Shown: positions 1 to 6,035, counted from the first letter of the stretch. The stretch: DNA of 7,792 bases from RGIG5057 sp964642045 (GCA_964642045.1 CAZXLZ010000058.1:1-7792), one strand, 5' to 3'. Made by a program: numbers and translations. Notes: a model not told the origin generated them from the sequence alone.

Positions 1-282
1 GTTAATTTAGGATTTAATGTTGAAGTAAAAGAATTTAGATTTATGTATTCATTTAGAAAAGAGCAGATATTCTCTGATGATTTTATAGAAAGACAATTTT
101 ATGATTTCTTCATTTTAAGACAGGTAGGACTTGATAAAGAAAGTATAAAATATCAAGAAAGTGAAGTACAAGATATAAAATTTGTTAATATCACTGAATT
201 TAATGAAATGCGTGAGAAAAACATAATTGTTCAAAGAGATGAGGTATATGATGTACTTTCTGAATATTTATTTAGAATGTAA
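1..282 (+). CDS. Probable NUDIX hydrolase, C-terminal part (5' end outside window)
   Basis: The frame is open from base 1 to a TAA at 280-282, giving 93 visible residues. The first ATG is at 43, but the 14 codons before it (VNLGFNVEVKEFRF) read as good protein, so the gene enters from the left. The text resembles the region after the NUDIX box: a 'lGfnvevkef' strand, then FIERQFYDFFILRQ, then an acidic 'qEsEVqdIKFVNITEF' segment, which in NUDIX proteins is the 'E-v-dikWv' strand before the last helix. The catalytic GX5EX7REUXEEXGU box would lie upstream and cannot be seen, so the assignment rests on the C-terminal pattern alone. Members hydrolyse nucleoside diphosphates linked to another moiety; the substrate cannot be told here. 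A terminator follows 40 bp downstream, so it is the last gene of its transcript. Confidence 0.65.
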   Translation, partial: VNLGFNVEVKEFRFMYSFRKEQIFSDDFIERQFYDFFILRQVGLDKESIKYQESEVQDIKFVNITEFNEMREKNIIVQRDEVYDVLSEYLFRM

Positions 283-322
283 CAAATATAAAAGTGAGAT
301 ATAAAAATAAATTTCAAATTAG

Positions 323-355
323 GCAAATCTACCATATAGTAGATTTGCTTTTTCT
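323..355 (+). terminator. Intrinsic terminator after the NUDIX gene
   Basis: A perfect 10-bp inverted repeat, GCAAATCTAC (323-332) and GTAGATTTGC (339-348), encloses a 6-nt CATATA loop. It is followed at once by TTTTTCT. This is a textbook rho-independent terminator and it separates the NUDIX gene from the regulator at 455. Confidence 0.88.
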
Positions 356-454
356 ATGTTAAAATATAGTATATAACTTTAATTAAACCTTTAGTATGTG
401 TAAATTAATAAAATTATTTGTTATTATTTTATCAGAATTGAAAGGAGATTTAAA

Positions 455-1186
455 ATGGATCAGATAAAAATAGGAAAATTTATTTCTTCATGTAGAAAGG
501 ATAAAAATTTAACTCAAGGAGAGCTTGCTGAAAAACTTAATTTAAGTATTAATGCAATTAGTAAATGGGAAAGAGGAATAAGTCTTCCAGACTACAGTAA
601 TATTCAGATTTTATGCGATATTTTAGGAATAACACTAAATGAACTATTTGCAGGAGAACATATAGAAAAAAAAGATATAGAAAAGCAGGCAGAGGTAAAT
701 ATAATTAGCATACTTAAGTCTTTAAAGTTAAAGGATAAAAAATATAAAATTTTGAAGTTAATATGTATAATAATTGTAATTTTTTCTATAGTTATATGTA
801 CGAGATTTATTCTTGTAAAACGAGGATATATTACTGATGATAATTTAAGATATACCAAAATGTATATAAATGGTGAGAAAAATATAAAAGGTAATGTGGA
901 TATATATAAATTTGGAAAGTTAAGTATAGATTTTGATATTGGTGTAAATAAATATGGATATGCAGTCTTTAAAGATCCAAAAAAGGCGCTAAAAAGTCTT
1001 AAGAAAAATTATAGTAGTGGTATAAAATTGATACAAAAAGAGTTTAACTTGCTCCCTCTTAGCAATTTTAATTATAAGAGTTATAAAATATATGGATGGC
1101 AAGTAAGCTTAGGGACTGAGGAAGAGCAACAGCAGGCTAGATTTGTATCATATTTTATGGATATATATGAAAATAGTTTCAATTAA
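455..1186 (+). CDS. XRE-family transcriptional regulator with a transmembrane segment and extracytoplasmic domain
   Basis: The protein has 243 residues. Residues about 6-62 form a HTH_3/XRE DNA-binding domain: a first helix IGKFISSCRK, then LTQGELAEKLNLSINAISKWERG as the helix-turn-helix, then LPDYSNIQILCDILGITLNELF. A lysine-rich linker (about 71-98) precedes one hydrophobic helix at about 99-120 (ILKLICIIIVIFSIVICTRFIL). The remaining ~120 residues have no known domain I can name and should lie outside the membrane if the N-terminus is cytoplasmic. The start is well supported by AAAGGAG at 441-447, seven bases before the ATG. The design suggests a one-component, membrane-tethered regulator. 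The gene is alone between a terminator (323-355) and the promoter at 1223. I see no convincing promoter of its own in 356-454. Target and signal are unknown. Confidence 0.85.
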   Translation: MDQIKIGKFISSCRKDKNLTQGELAEKLNLSINAISKWERGISLPDYSNIQILCDILGITLNELFAGEHIEKKDIEKQAEVNIISILKSLKLKDKKYKILKLICIIIVIFSIVICTRFILVKRGYITDDNLRYTKMYINGEKNIKGNVDIYKFGKLSIDFDIGVNKYGYAVFKDPKKALKSLKKNYSSGIKLIQKEFNLLPLSNFNYKSYKIYGWQVSLGTEEEQQQARFVSYFMDIYENSFN

Positions 1187-1222
1187 AAAAATAAAAAATA
1201 TATAAAATTTAAAAAATCATTC

Positions 1223-1251
1223 TTGACAAAACTTTAAAAATTTTGTAAAAT
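1223..1251 (+). promoter_or_regulatory. Sigma-A-type promoter of the MATE fusion gene
   Basis: TTGACA at 1223-1228 and TAAAAT at 1246-1251 are separated by 17 bp: a perfect -35 box, a five-of-six -10 box and the ideal spacing. Transcription would start near 1257-1259, exactly at the 5' edge of the structured leader. Confidence 0.85.
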
Positions 1252-1257
1252 AATTAA

Positions 1258-1320
1258 GTCAAGGACAGCTAGAAGAAGCGTAGAAATCCGACAAAGAGTG
1301 TTGGTTTCTATGCTTTTTTT
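1258..1320 (+). promoter_or_regulatory. Candidate guanidine-IV (mepA-type) riboswitch: transcriptional attenuator in the MATE leader
   Basis: The leader starts at the predicted transcription start. An early hairpin can form: GUC (1258-1260), GGA (1263-1265) and CUA (1269-1271) pair with UAG (1281-1283), UCC (1287-1289) and GAC (1290-1292). It has an AA bulge, a symmetric 3x3 internal loop (CAG/AAA) and the loop GAAGAAGCG. Its 3' arm is the 5' arm of the terminator at 1277-1314, so the two folds exclude each other. The loop bases AAGCG (1276-1280) can also pair with UGCUU (1311-1315), a pseudoknot that would occupy the terminator's 3' arm. A compact hairpin with a loop-to-3' pseudoknot, an overlapping terminator and a MATE gene in a clostridium is what I recall of the guanidine-IV class, which switches genes ON. 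Class assignment is by architecture and context; I have not matched the consensus. An unrelated ligand or factor is possible. Confidence 0.6.
1277..1320 (+). terminator. Leader terminator (attenuator) upstream of the MATE fusion
   Basis: AGCGUAGAAA (1277-1286) pairs with UUUCUAUGCU (1305-1314), and after one bulged U (1287) CCGAC (1288-1292) pairs with GUUGG (1300-1304). This makes 15 bp including two G-U pairs, with a 7-nt loop (1293-1299). Six more T follow (1315-1320). It lies between a strong promoter and the Shine-Dalgarno site AAGGAGG (1337-1343), so it would cut off most transcripts before the gene unless another fold prevents it. Confidence 0.88.
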
Positions 1321-1353
1321 CGTGCTTTTTTAGTTTAAGGAGGTATTAGATTC

Positions 1354-3399
1354 ATGAATGAATCAAATGAAAATTTTTATTTAACAACAGCTAAAGTAAA
1401 AAAATTGCTTGTTAAATTTTCAGTTCCGTGTGTACTTGCAATGCTTGTAAGTGCTCTATATAACATTGTTGATCAAGTGTTTATAGGAAATAGCTCAGCA
1501 GGTACAGCAGGTATAATGGCAACAACTTTAGTATTTCCATTTACAGTGGTAGCTCTTGCACTTGCTCAGCTTATTGGTGATGGATGTGCAACATTATTTA
1601 GCATATCACTTGGAGCTAAAGATGAAAAAACAAGTAATAAAAGTGTTGGAAATGCCATAATAGCAGTAATATTACTTAGTATACTTTTGGTAATAGCTGG
1701 TTTTATATTTATGAAACCAATATTTAGCATTCTTGGAGTAAATGGTTATGATGAAAGATGCAAATTATTTACAGAGCAGTATTATAAAATAATACTATGT
1801 GGTATACCTTTTTATATGTTTTCATCAAGTATGGCATCTATTATCCGTGCAAGTGGTGCTCCAGGATATTCAATGATTTCTACAGTAGTAGGTGCAATTA
1901 TAAACTTAATATTTGATCCAATTCTTATTAGAGGGTTTAATTTAGGTGTCGAGGGGGCAGCAATTGCAACAATAGCAGGACAATTTGTATCAGCAGTGCT
2001 TTGCATGCTATATTTTAGAAAACCTAAACTTATGACTTTAAGTAAGGAAGTATTTGTAATAGATATGAAAGTATTAGGAAAACTTATGAAACTTGGTATT
2101 TCAAGTTTTATCACACAAATATCTATTGCTATTATAACAGTTGTAGCAAATAATGTTGTAGGAACAATAGGAGGAGAAAATGCAACAGATGCAGGAGGAG
2201 CACTTGGAATTGTATTTAAGATATTTGCTATAGTTCTTGCATTTAACTTAGGTGTAGCAGTAGGAGGTCAACCTATAATTGGCTTTAATTACGGTGCTAA
2301 AAAGTATAAAAGAGTGCTAGAAACTTATAAATTAATTATTATAGCTAATGTTATAATTGGTATGATATCAATGCTTTTATTTGAGTTTGCACCAGGATTT
2401 ATAGTAAGCATGTTTGGTGGTCATGCAAATAATATAGAATTCTATAAAGAATATGCATGTCTGGCATTTAGGATTTATTTAGGTGGTATACTTTTATGCT
2501 GTATACAAAAATCAAGTTGTATCTATTTACAATCAATTGATAAACCATATAAAGCAATGACTTTATCATTAATGAGAGATGTTATATTACTTGTTCCTGG
2601 AGTATGTATATTAGGTCTGTGTGGCAATTTATATACAATGCTATGGGCAGGAATAGTTTCAGATATTGGTGCGTTTATTGTAACAATTATATTTGTAACT
2701 ATGGAGTGTAAAAAGATAAATAAACTTGCAAATGACAGCTCGTTAGAAAATAGTAATATAGTACAAAAAGAAAATAAAGGTAGTAACTTTGTTATATCAA
2801 TAGGTAGAGAGTATGGTAGTGGCGGAAAATATATAGGTGAAAAACTTGCTGAGATATTTAATATAAAATGCTATGATAGTGAACTTTTATATAAAGTATC
2901 TGAAAGTTATAATATTGATATTAAAACTTTAGAGGAAGTAGATGAAAAACAAAAATCTAGTTTTTGGTATAGTTTTGCTACTAATTATGTGTTTTCTGAA
3001 AAAGAAGAGCCATCTCCTATAAGTGCAGAAGACAATCTATTCTTAAAGCAAGCAAGAGTAATAGAAGATTTGTATAACAGTAATGAAAGTTTAATTATAA
3101 TAGGAAGATGTTCAGATTATATTCTAAAAGATAAGGAAAATGTTATAAAAGTATTTATTTATTCATCTGATATGGATTTTAAAATTGATAGGAAAATTAA
3201 ATTTGGTGAGCTTAATGAGAATAGTGCTGAAAAGAAAATAAGAAAGATAGATAAACAAAGAGCCGAATATTACAAGCATTTTACTAATAATACTTGGGGA
3301 GATAAGAATAATTACGATTTATGTATTGATACATCAAAAGTTGGTGTTGAAGAAACAATTAACATACTAGAAAATTATATTAATAAGAAAATAAAATAA
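1354..3399 (+). CDS. MATE-family efflux transporter fused to a C-terminal cytidylate-kinase-like domain
   Basis: The 681-residue protein has two parts. Residues ~10-455 form a complete MATE (MatE/NorM-MepA) pump of about 12 membrane helices in two repeats; marks include FSVPCVLAMLVSALYNIVDQ (22-41), IIRASGAPGYSM (163-174), GVEGAAIATI (198-207) and VGGQPIIGFNYGA (303-315). Such pumps export cationic drugs and metabolites against Na+ or H+. After a polar linker (~456-477), residues ~478-680 match the cytidylate-kinase-like family (AAA_26 type): ISIGREYGSGGKYIG (481-495, P-loop-like), LIIIGRCSDYIL (580-591) and a basic KIRKIDKQRAEYY segment. The kinase-like part should be cytoplasmic; its substrate is unknown. 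The ATG follows AAGGAGG (1337-1343) at 10 bp. MATE alone is normally about 450 residues, so the extra domain explains the length. Expression should depend on the leader attenuator. There is no frameshift at the junction. Confidence 0.93.
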   Translation: MNESNENFYLTTAKVKKLLVKFSVPCVLAMLVSALYNIVDQVFIGNSSAGTAGIMATTLVFPFTVVALALAQLIGDGCATLFSISLGAKDEKTSNKSVGNAIIAVILLSILLVIAGFIFMKPIFSILGVNGYDERCKLFTEQYYKIILCGIPFYMFSSSMASIIRASGAPGYSMISTVVGAIINLIFDPILIRGFNLGVEGAAIATIAGQFVSAVLCMLYFRKPKLMTLSKEVFVIDMKVLGKLMKLGISSFITQISIAIITVVANNVVGTIGGENATDAGGALGIVFKIFAIVLAFNLGVAVGGQPIIGFNYGAKKYKRVLETYKLIIIANVIIGMISMLLFEFAPGFIVSMFGGHANNIEFYKEYACLAFRIYLGGILLCCIQKSSCIYLQSIDKPYKAMTLSLMRDVILLVPGVCILGLCGNLYTMLWAGIVSDIGAFIVTIIFVTMECKKINKLANDSSLENSNIVQKENKGSNFVISIGREYGSGGKYIGEKLAEIFNIKCYDSELLYKVSESYNIDIKTLEEVDEKQKSSFWYSFATNYVFSEKEEPSPISAEDNLFLKQARVIEDLYNSNESLIIIGRCSDYILKDKENVIKVFIYSSDMDFKIDRKIKFGELNENSAEKKIRKIDKQRAEYYKHFTNNTWGDKNNYDLCIDTSKVGVEETINILENYINKKIK

Positions 3400-3525
3400 T
3401 TATTATATGATTAATAGAATCAGGTATTTTATTTTAGATTATCTAGTCTAGTGTTTATTTGAAATAATAATATTATAAAGTTAATAAGTATCAGAATCTG
3501 AGTAAATAGATTGTCATAATGTGTA

Positions 3526-3551
3526 TTATTTAAAATATATATTTTAAATAA
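3526..3551. repeat. 26-bp perfect A/T palindrome in the 3400-3672 intergenic region
   Basis: TTATTTAAAATAT (3526-3538) is followed directly by its exact reverse complement. It contains no G or C and has no T-run after it, so it is a poor terminator, and it ends 39 bp before the next -35 box. It may be a protein-binding site or just low-complexity DNA. The rest of 3400-3590 shows only a small TCAGA-A-TCTGA dyad (3491-3501) and no convincing terminator for the MATE gene. Confidence 0.5.
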
Positions 3552-3590
3552 AAGTGAGATATGATTTTATACTGTATTTTTATGTAAAAA

Positions 3591-3619
3591 TTGACTTGAT
3601 ATATATAATATGCTATAAT
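3591..3619 (+). promoter_or_regulatory. Strong sigma-A-type promoter of the two-gene unit
   Basis: TTGACT at 3591-3596 and TATAAT at 3614-3619 have a 17-bp spacer, and TGC just before the -10 box gives an extended -10 element. Transcription should start near 3626. The leader then carries an A7T7 tract (3645-3658) directly before the Shine-Dalgarno AGGAGG (3659-3664). Confidence 0.88.
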
Positions 3620-3672
3620 AATTTCACAGTTTAATTTAGTTTTTAAAAAAATTTTTTTAGGAGGAAATAAAA

Positions 3673-4497
3673 ATGACTGATAAGGTTTTATCTGCACATA
3701 CCCTAGAAGAACTTATAAAAGCACGGAATGAGTTAAGGATTGATTCTGAAAAAAGACTAAAAGAATGTTCAAATGCTCTTGATGAATTAGCTATAGAATT
3801 TTTAGATGCTTTTGTTCCTAGCCTTTTAGATGCTTTTGCCGAAAGTATAGGCAATAAAGAGTGTAAAGTTACTTTGGTAGTTTATACAACTCCCTATGGT
3901 ATAAACTATAACTTAACTTCAAATTTAGAAGACTCCCCTAACGTTAGTAATAGCTGTTCAAAATATAATACTGGTGTTTGTATTAATGTCGAACGGTTAT
4001 ATAAGTATATAAAAATAAATTGTTATGACTTCAAACTGGAAGAAACTAATGTATATAATAATAGAACTACTGGAAAATATGTTTTTTCAAAAACTTATAT
4101 AGATGATGGAAAGCAGACTGAAAGAGAAGATAATTTAGAAAAAGAAGCTAAGCGATTTATTAGTTCATTCCTCATTCCGAGTTTTTTAGAAATAACAAAA
4201 AAACATGAAGGGTATAATGATTATGCACATTTAACATTTTTCTTCGCTCCATTTGGTACAATTTGTGCTTTTGAAAATGTAACATTTTTTAAATCAGTTT
4301 TAATTGGTAAGATACCTTCTAAAATATTAGATTATTCTAAAGAAGTAATTAAAAGGGCTTCTGATATATGCAATAAAAAATATAAAAAGTATATATTTAC
4401 AAATGAGCATATAGCTAGAGAAGATTATGATAGGAATGATTTAGAAAATATGCTTAGCTCAATTAGATTTTCTATTGAATTTCCAGACAAAAAATAA
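3673..4497 (+). CDS. Uncharacterised 274-residue protein with an internal duplication
   Basis: I do not recognise this family. The ATG is certain: AGGAGG at 3659-3664 lies 8 bp upstream, behind a strong promoter. There is no signal peptide or membrane helix, so it is probably cytoplasmic. The N-terminus (about 10-58) looks helical and charged. Two halves share a pattern: residues 36-76 (LDELAIEFLDAFVPSLL ... VTLVVYTTPYG) and 155-195 (LEKEAKRFISSFLIPSFL ... LTFFFAPFG). Each is an amphipathic helix with F-x(3)-F and a PS-L motif, followed some 20 residues later by a hydrophobic strand ending in P-[YF]-G. This suggests a duplicated helix-strand module. The C-terminus is basic, then ends in a short acidic/strand stretch. 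The gene opens a two-gene unit with the ORF at 4574 and has no recognisable catalytic motif. Confidence 0.85.
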   Translation: MTDKVLSAHTLEELIKARNELRIDSEKRLKECSNALDELAIEFLDAFVPSLLDAFAESIGNKECKVTLVVYTTPYGINYNLTSNLEDSPNVSNSCSKYNTGVCINVERLYKYIKINCYDFKLEETNVYNNRTTGKYVFSKTYIDDGKQTEREDNLEKEAKRFISSFLIPSFLEITKKHEGYNDYAHLTFFFAPFGTICAFENVTFFKSVLIGKIPSKILDYSKEVIKRASDICNKKYKKYIFTNEHIAREDYDRNDLENMLSSIRFSIEFPDKK

Positions 4498-4573
4498 TGT
4501 TCTAAAATATATGTATCTGTGTAGGAAAATAATCTTAATAAGTTAAATACTTAAGAAAGGTTGGTATAAATTT

Positions 4574-4843
4574 ATGGATGAGTCAATAGTATTATCTAAT
4601 GAGCAACAACTAATTTTAGCCACGTTGTATTTAAGTGGAATTCGTGGTATAGCATATCAAGAGGATGATTTTGCTTTATATCGTGAAGAAGGTCTTTTTG
4701 CTGGTAATATGAAATTTATTAAAAACTATAGTACTTTTGATTTTTCAGTACTTGAAAAGCATATGAAACTATATGAAACATATAGTTTAAGTGATATCAT
4801 TAAAACATTGTGTACAGAATATGCGTATGTAATAGGAAACTAA
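4574..4843 (+). CDS. Small uncharacterised protein (89 aa), second gene of the unit
   Basis: I do not recognise this protein. It is soluble-looking and acidic, without a signal peptide or membrane helix. The N-terminus (residues 1-20) is probably a helix (SNEQQLILATLYLSGIRG), and the remainder is rich in Tyr, Phe and Glu. It starts 76 bp after the gene at 3673 and ends 10 bp before a strong terminator, with no promoter visible between the two genes, so they are probably co-transcribed. The start is less secure than most here: the best Shine-Dalgarno text, GAAAGG at 4555-4560, is 13 bp from the ATG, which is long, so translation may be weak. The nearest in-frame ATG (4709) would remove half of the protein and has no better site. 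Confidence 0.72.
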   Translation: MDESIVLSNEQQLILATLYLSGIRGIAYQEDDFALYREEGLFAGNMKFIKNYSTFDFSVLEKHMKLYETYSLSDIIKTLCTEYAYVIGN

Positions 4844-4853
4844 AAAGAATGAT

Positions 4854-4892
4854 AATAAGAAAGAATACATTTGTATTCTTTCTTATTTTTTT
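4854..4892 (+). terminator. Intrinsic terminator closing the two-gene unit
   Basis: A perfect 15-bp inverted repeat, AATAAGAAAGAATAC (4854-4868) and GTATTCTTTCTTATT (4873-4887), has a 4-nt ATTT loop and is followed by a T-run to 4892. It is the strongest terminator in the window and starts 11 bp after the stop codon at 4843. Confidence 0.93.
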
Positions 4893-4897
4893 ATATA

Positions 4898-4920
4898 ATT
4901 GTTATAGCTTATATAACAAT
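4898..4920. repeat. 9-bp inverted repeat directly before a micro-ORF
   Basis: ATTGTTATA (4898-4906) and TATAACAAT (4912-4920) flank GCTTA. The repeat ends two bases before the ATG at 4923 and follows the terminator by five bases. It could be an operator-like dyad or an RNA hairpin that blocks initiation; there is no T-run after it. Confidence 0.45.
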
Positions 4921-4922
4921 AA

Positions 4923-5051
4923 ATGGGTATTTTATCCATATTAATATTTCTTGTTAGTGCAGCAACTTTAAAAAAATTATTACTTATTATATCATCTGTA
5001 ATATTTGGAATATCACATATATTTATAACTTATAAAAATAGTAAAGATTAA
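4923..5051 (+). CDS. Doubtful 42-residue hydrophobic micro-ORF
   Basis: The ORF runs from ATG 4923 to TAA 5049-5051 and reads as two short hydrophobic stretches (MGILSILIFLVSAATL and LLLIISSVIFGISHIFI) around two lysines, with the polar tail TYKNSKD. In size and pattern it resembles small membrane peptides, including type I toxin-like ones. Against it: there is no Shine-Dalgarno sequence, an in-frame TAA sits immediately before the ATG (4920-4922), and an inverted repeat overlaps the place where a ribosome would bind. A/T-rich DNA readily yields such Ile/Leu-rich ORFs by chance. It may be a real small peptide, the tail of a decayed membrane protein, or noise. Confidence 0.22.
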   Translation: MGILSILIFLVSAATLKKLLLIISSVIFGISHIFITYKNSKD

Positions 5052-5067
5052 ATTTATATATAAATTA

Positions 5068-5096
5068 TTGATAATTTATAAAATTTATGATATATA
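5068..5096 (+). promoter_or_regulatory. Probable promoter of the DUF3592-like gene
   Basis: TTGATA at 5068-5073 and TATATA at 5091-5096 are separated by 17 bp, with TGA before the -10 giving an extended -10 match. The surrounding DNA is nearly all A/T, so a chance match is possible, but the position upstream of the start at 5133 fits. Confidence 0.5.
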
Positions 5097-5132
5097 TATT
5101 ACTGTAGATATTTTTAAGGAAGGGATAGTAAT

Positions 5133-5570
5133 ATGAAAAATAAAGTACTAATATCTTGGATTGTTTTTGCACTATGCGTAGTCTTAGCTGTAGTATTTTG
5201 GTTTTTGCTAAGAGACTATAATCCAGAATATGAAGAAGTACAGGTTAAAGTTTTAAGTACTTCAACTAAGCAAGTAAAAAATAGAAAAACAGGTTCAACA
5301 TATAATTTCTATGAAGTTAAAGTAGAGTATAATGGTGAAGAATACGATTTAGGAAATGCACATAGTGTTTCACAATATCCAAGAGGAAAAACTGTTAAAG
5401 CATATCTTGCAAAGGGTAAACTTTATGCAAATGTTGAAGGTGTAAAAACATCAAGTCCAATTGGAATAGTGTATTATGTTTTCTTAATTGGAAGCTTTGT
5501 AATGTTAATTGTAGCAGCTACAGTAACATCAAATAGGGCTAAGGAAAAGAAATTAGAAAAACAAGAATAA
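5133..5570 (+). CDS. DUF3592-like two-TM membrane protein
   Basis: The protein has 145 residues. A membrane helix at about 5-26 (VLISWIVFALCVVLAVVFWFLL) is followed by a soluble domain at about 34-103, a second helix at about 109-131 (PIGIVYYVFLIGSFVMLIVAAT), and a basic tail (NRAKEKKLEKQE). The soluble domain has the DUF3592 pattern: a starting 'EVQVKVLSTST' strand, then 'YNFYEVKVEYNGEEYDLGNA', then 'YPRGKTVKAYLAKGKLYANVEG', where the family has 'y.vGd.v.VyydP.nP..a'. The two helices put this domain on one side of the membrane, probably outside, with the tail inside. Its function is unknown in the family. The start is supported by AAGGAAGGG (5116-5124), 8 bp before the ATG. It appears monocistronic. 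Confidence 0.85.
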   Translation: MKNKVLISWIVFALCVVLAVVFWFLLRDYNPEYEEVQVKVLSTSTKQVKNRKTGSTYNFYEVKVEYNGEEYDLGNAHSVSQYPRGKTVKAYLAKGKLYANVEGVKTSSPIGIVYYVFLIGSFVMLIVAATVTSNRAKEKKLEKQE

Positions 5571-5685
5571 TATTTAAGTAAAAGCATACATTTTGTTTCT
5601 CTTTCAAATCTTCAGGTAAAAAATATTAAAGAATATAGTAAATTGAATGGAAAACATATGGTTTGAAAAATAAATATAATATCCA

Positions 5686-5724
5686 AAGTGAAGGCAAGTA
5701 TCATTAAGATTCTTGCTTTCATTT
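5686..5724 (+). terminator. Long hairpin after the DUF3592-like gene, possible terminator
   Basis: AAGTGAAGGCAAG (5686-5698) pairs with CTTGCTTTCATTT (5712-5724) over 13 bp with two G-U pairs. After a T-T mismatch, ATC (5700-5702) and GAT (5708-5710) extend the stem around an ATTAA loop. The following bases (TGCTTAAC) give only a short T stretch, so termination may be incomplete. The 115 bp before it (5571-5685) hold one short frame without a start codon (5571-5666) and nothing else that I can name. Confidence 0.5.
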
Positions 5725-5979
5725 TGCTTAACAAAGCTAAGATATAGTCAAAAACTTAAAAAGTTGTATTTTACACCACACAATTGGATTAATTCGTATT
5801 ATATTGCCTCATTATCATCTGGTCATTTTAGTTGTACAATTGCTGTAAGACTTTCTCCAAATGATATATATAGAGCATTTTATATAGCAGGCGCTGGGTT
5901 CCATCCATTAGTAAAGCTTAATTCTAATGTTACACTTGAAGATTTAAATGGAGATGATATTTGGAAATTTATTGACTGA
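5713..5979 (+). pseudogene. Probable gene remnant (88-codon open frame without a credible start)
   Basis: The frame closes at TGA 5977-5979. From about residue 20 it reads like real protein, with balanced composition: TPHNWINSYYIASLSSGHFS, RLSPNDIYRAFYIAGAGFHP and TLEDLNGDDIWKFID. I do not recognise the family. The only possible starts are TTG codons: 5713 lies inside the right arm of the hairpin at 5686-5724 without a Shine-Dalgarno sequence, and 5764 has none either. There is no internal Met. The likely reading is the C-terminal remnant of a longer gene whose front was deleted. A short frame upstream (5571-5666, ...LQVKNIKEYSKLNGKHMV, stop TGA) may be another piece. A translated small gene with a weak TTG start cannot be ruled out. 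Confidence 0.4.
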
Positions 5980-6035
5980 GATTCGTTTACTTTTTCTAGA
6001 AGCACTGATATATAGCCACAAAATAATCAATGTAT

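Noticed and set aside
288..302. 15-bp exact match ATAAAAGTGAGATAT at 288-302 and 3548-3562, both in intergenic DNA
   Set aside because: In DNA this rich in A and T, a 15-bp match between two points of an 8-kb window is expected about by chance, and the contexts differ (before a terminator versus before a promoter).
356..454. Promoter for the regulator gene
   Set aside because: Several A/T hexamers resemble a -10 box, but none has a credible -35 at 16-18 bp, so no site is claimed.
604..858. Minus-strand open frame inside the regulator gene
   Set aside because: Its composition is that of an antisense shadow, it has no ribosome site, and the plus-strand gene is clearly real. The same holds for minus-strand frames at 1812-2114 and 3657-3854 and plus-strand frames at 6759-7016, 7013-7234 and 7279-7485.
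1298..1333. Possible leader peptide (GTG TTG GTT TCT ATG ... TAG) overlapping the attenuator, which could mean ribosome-mediated attenuation
   Set aside because: There is no Shine-Dalgarno sequence before any of its start codons, and the frame lies within the terminator stem and U-run. The alternative RNA fold explains the arrangement better.
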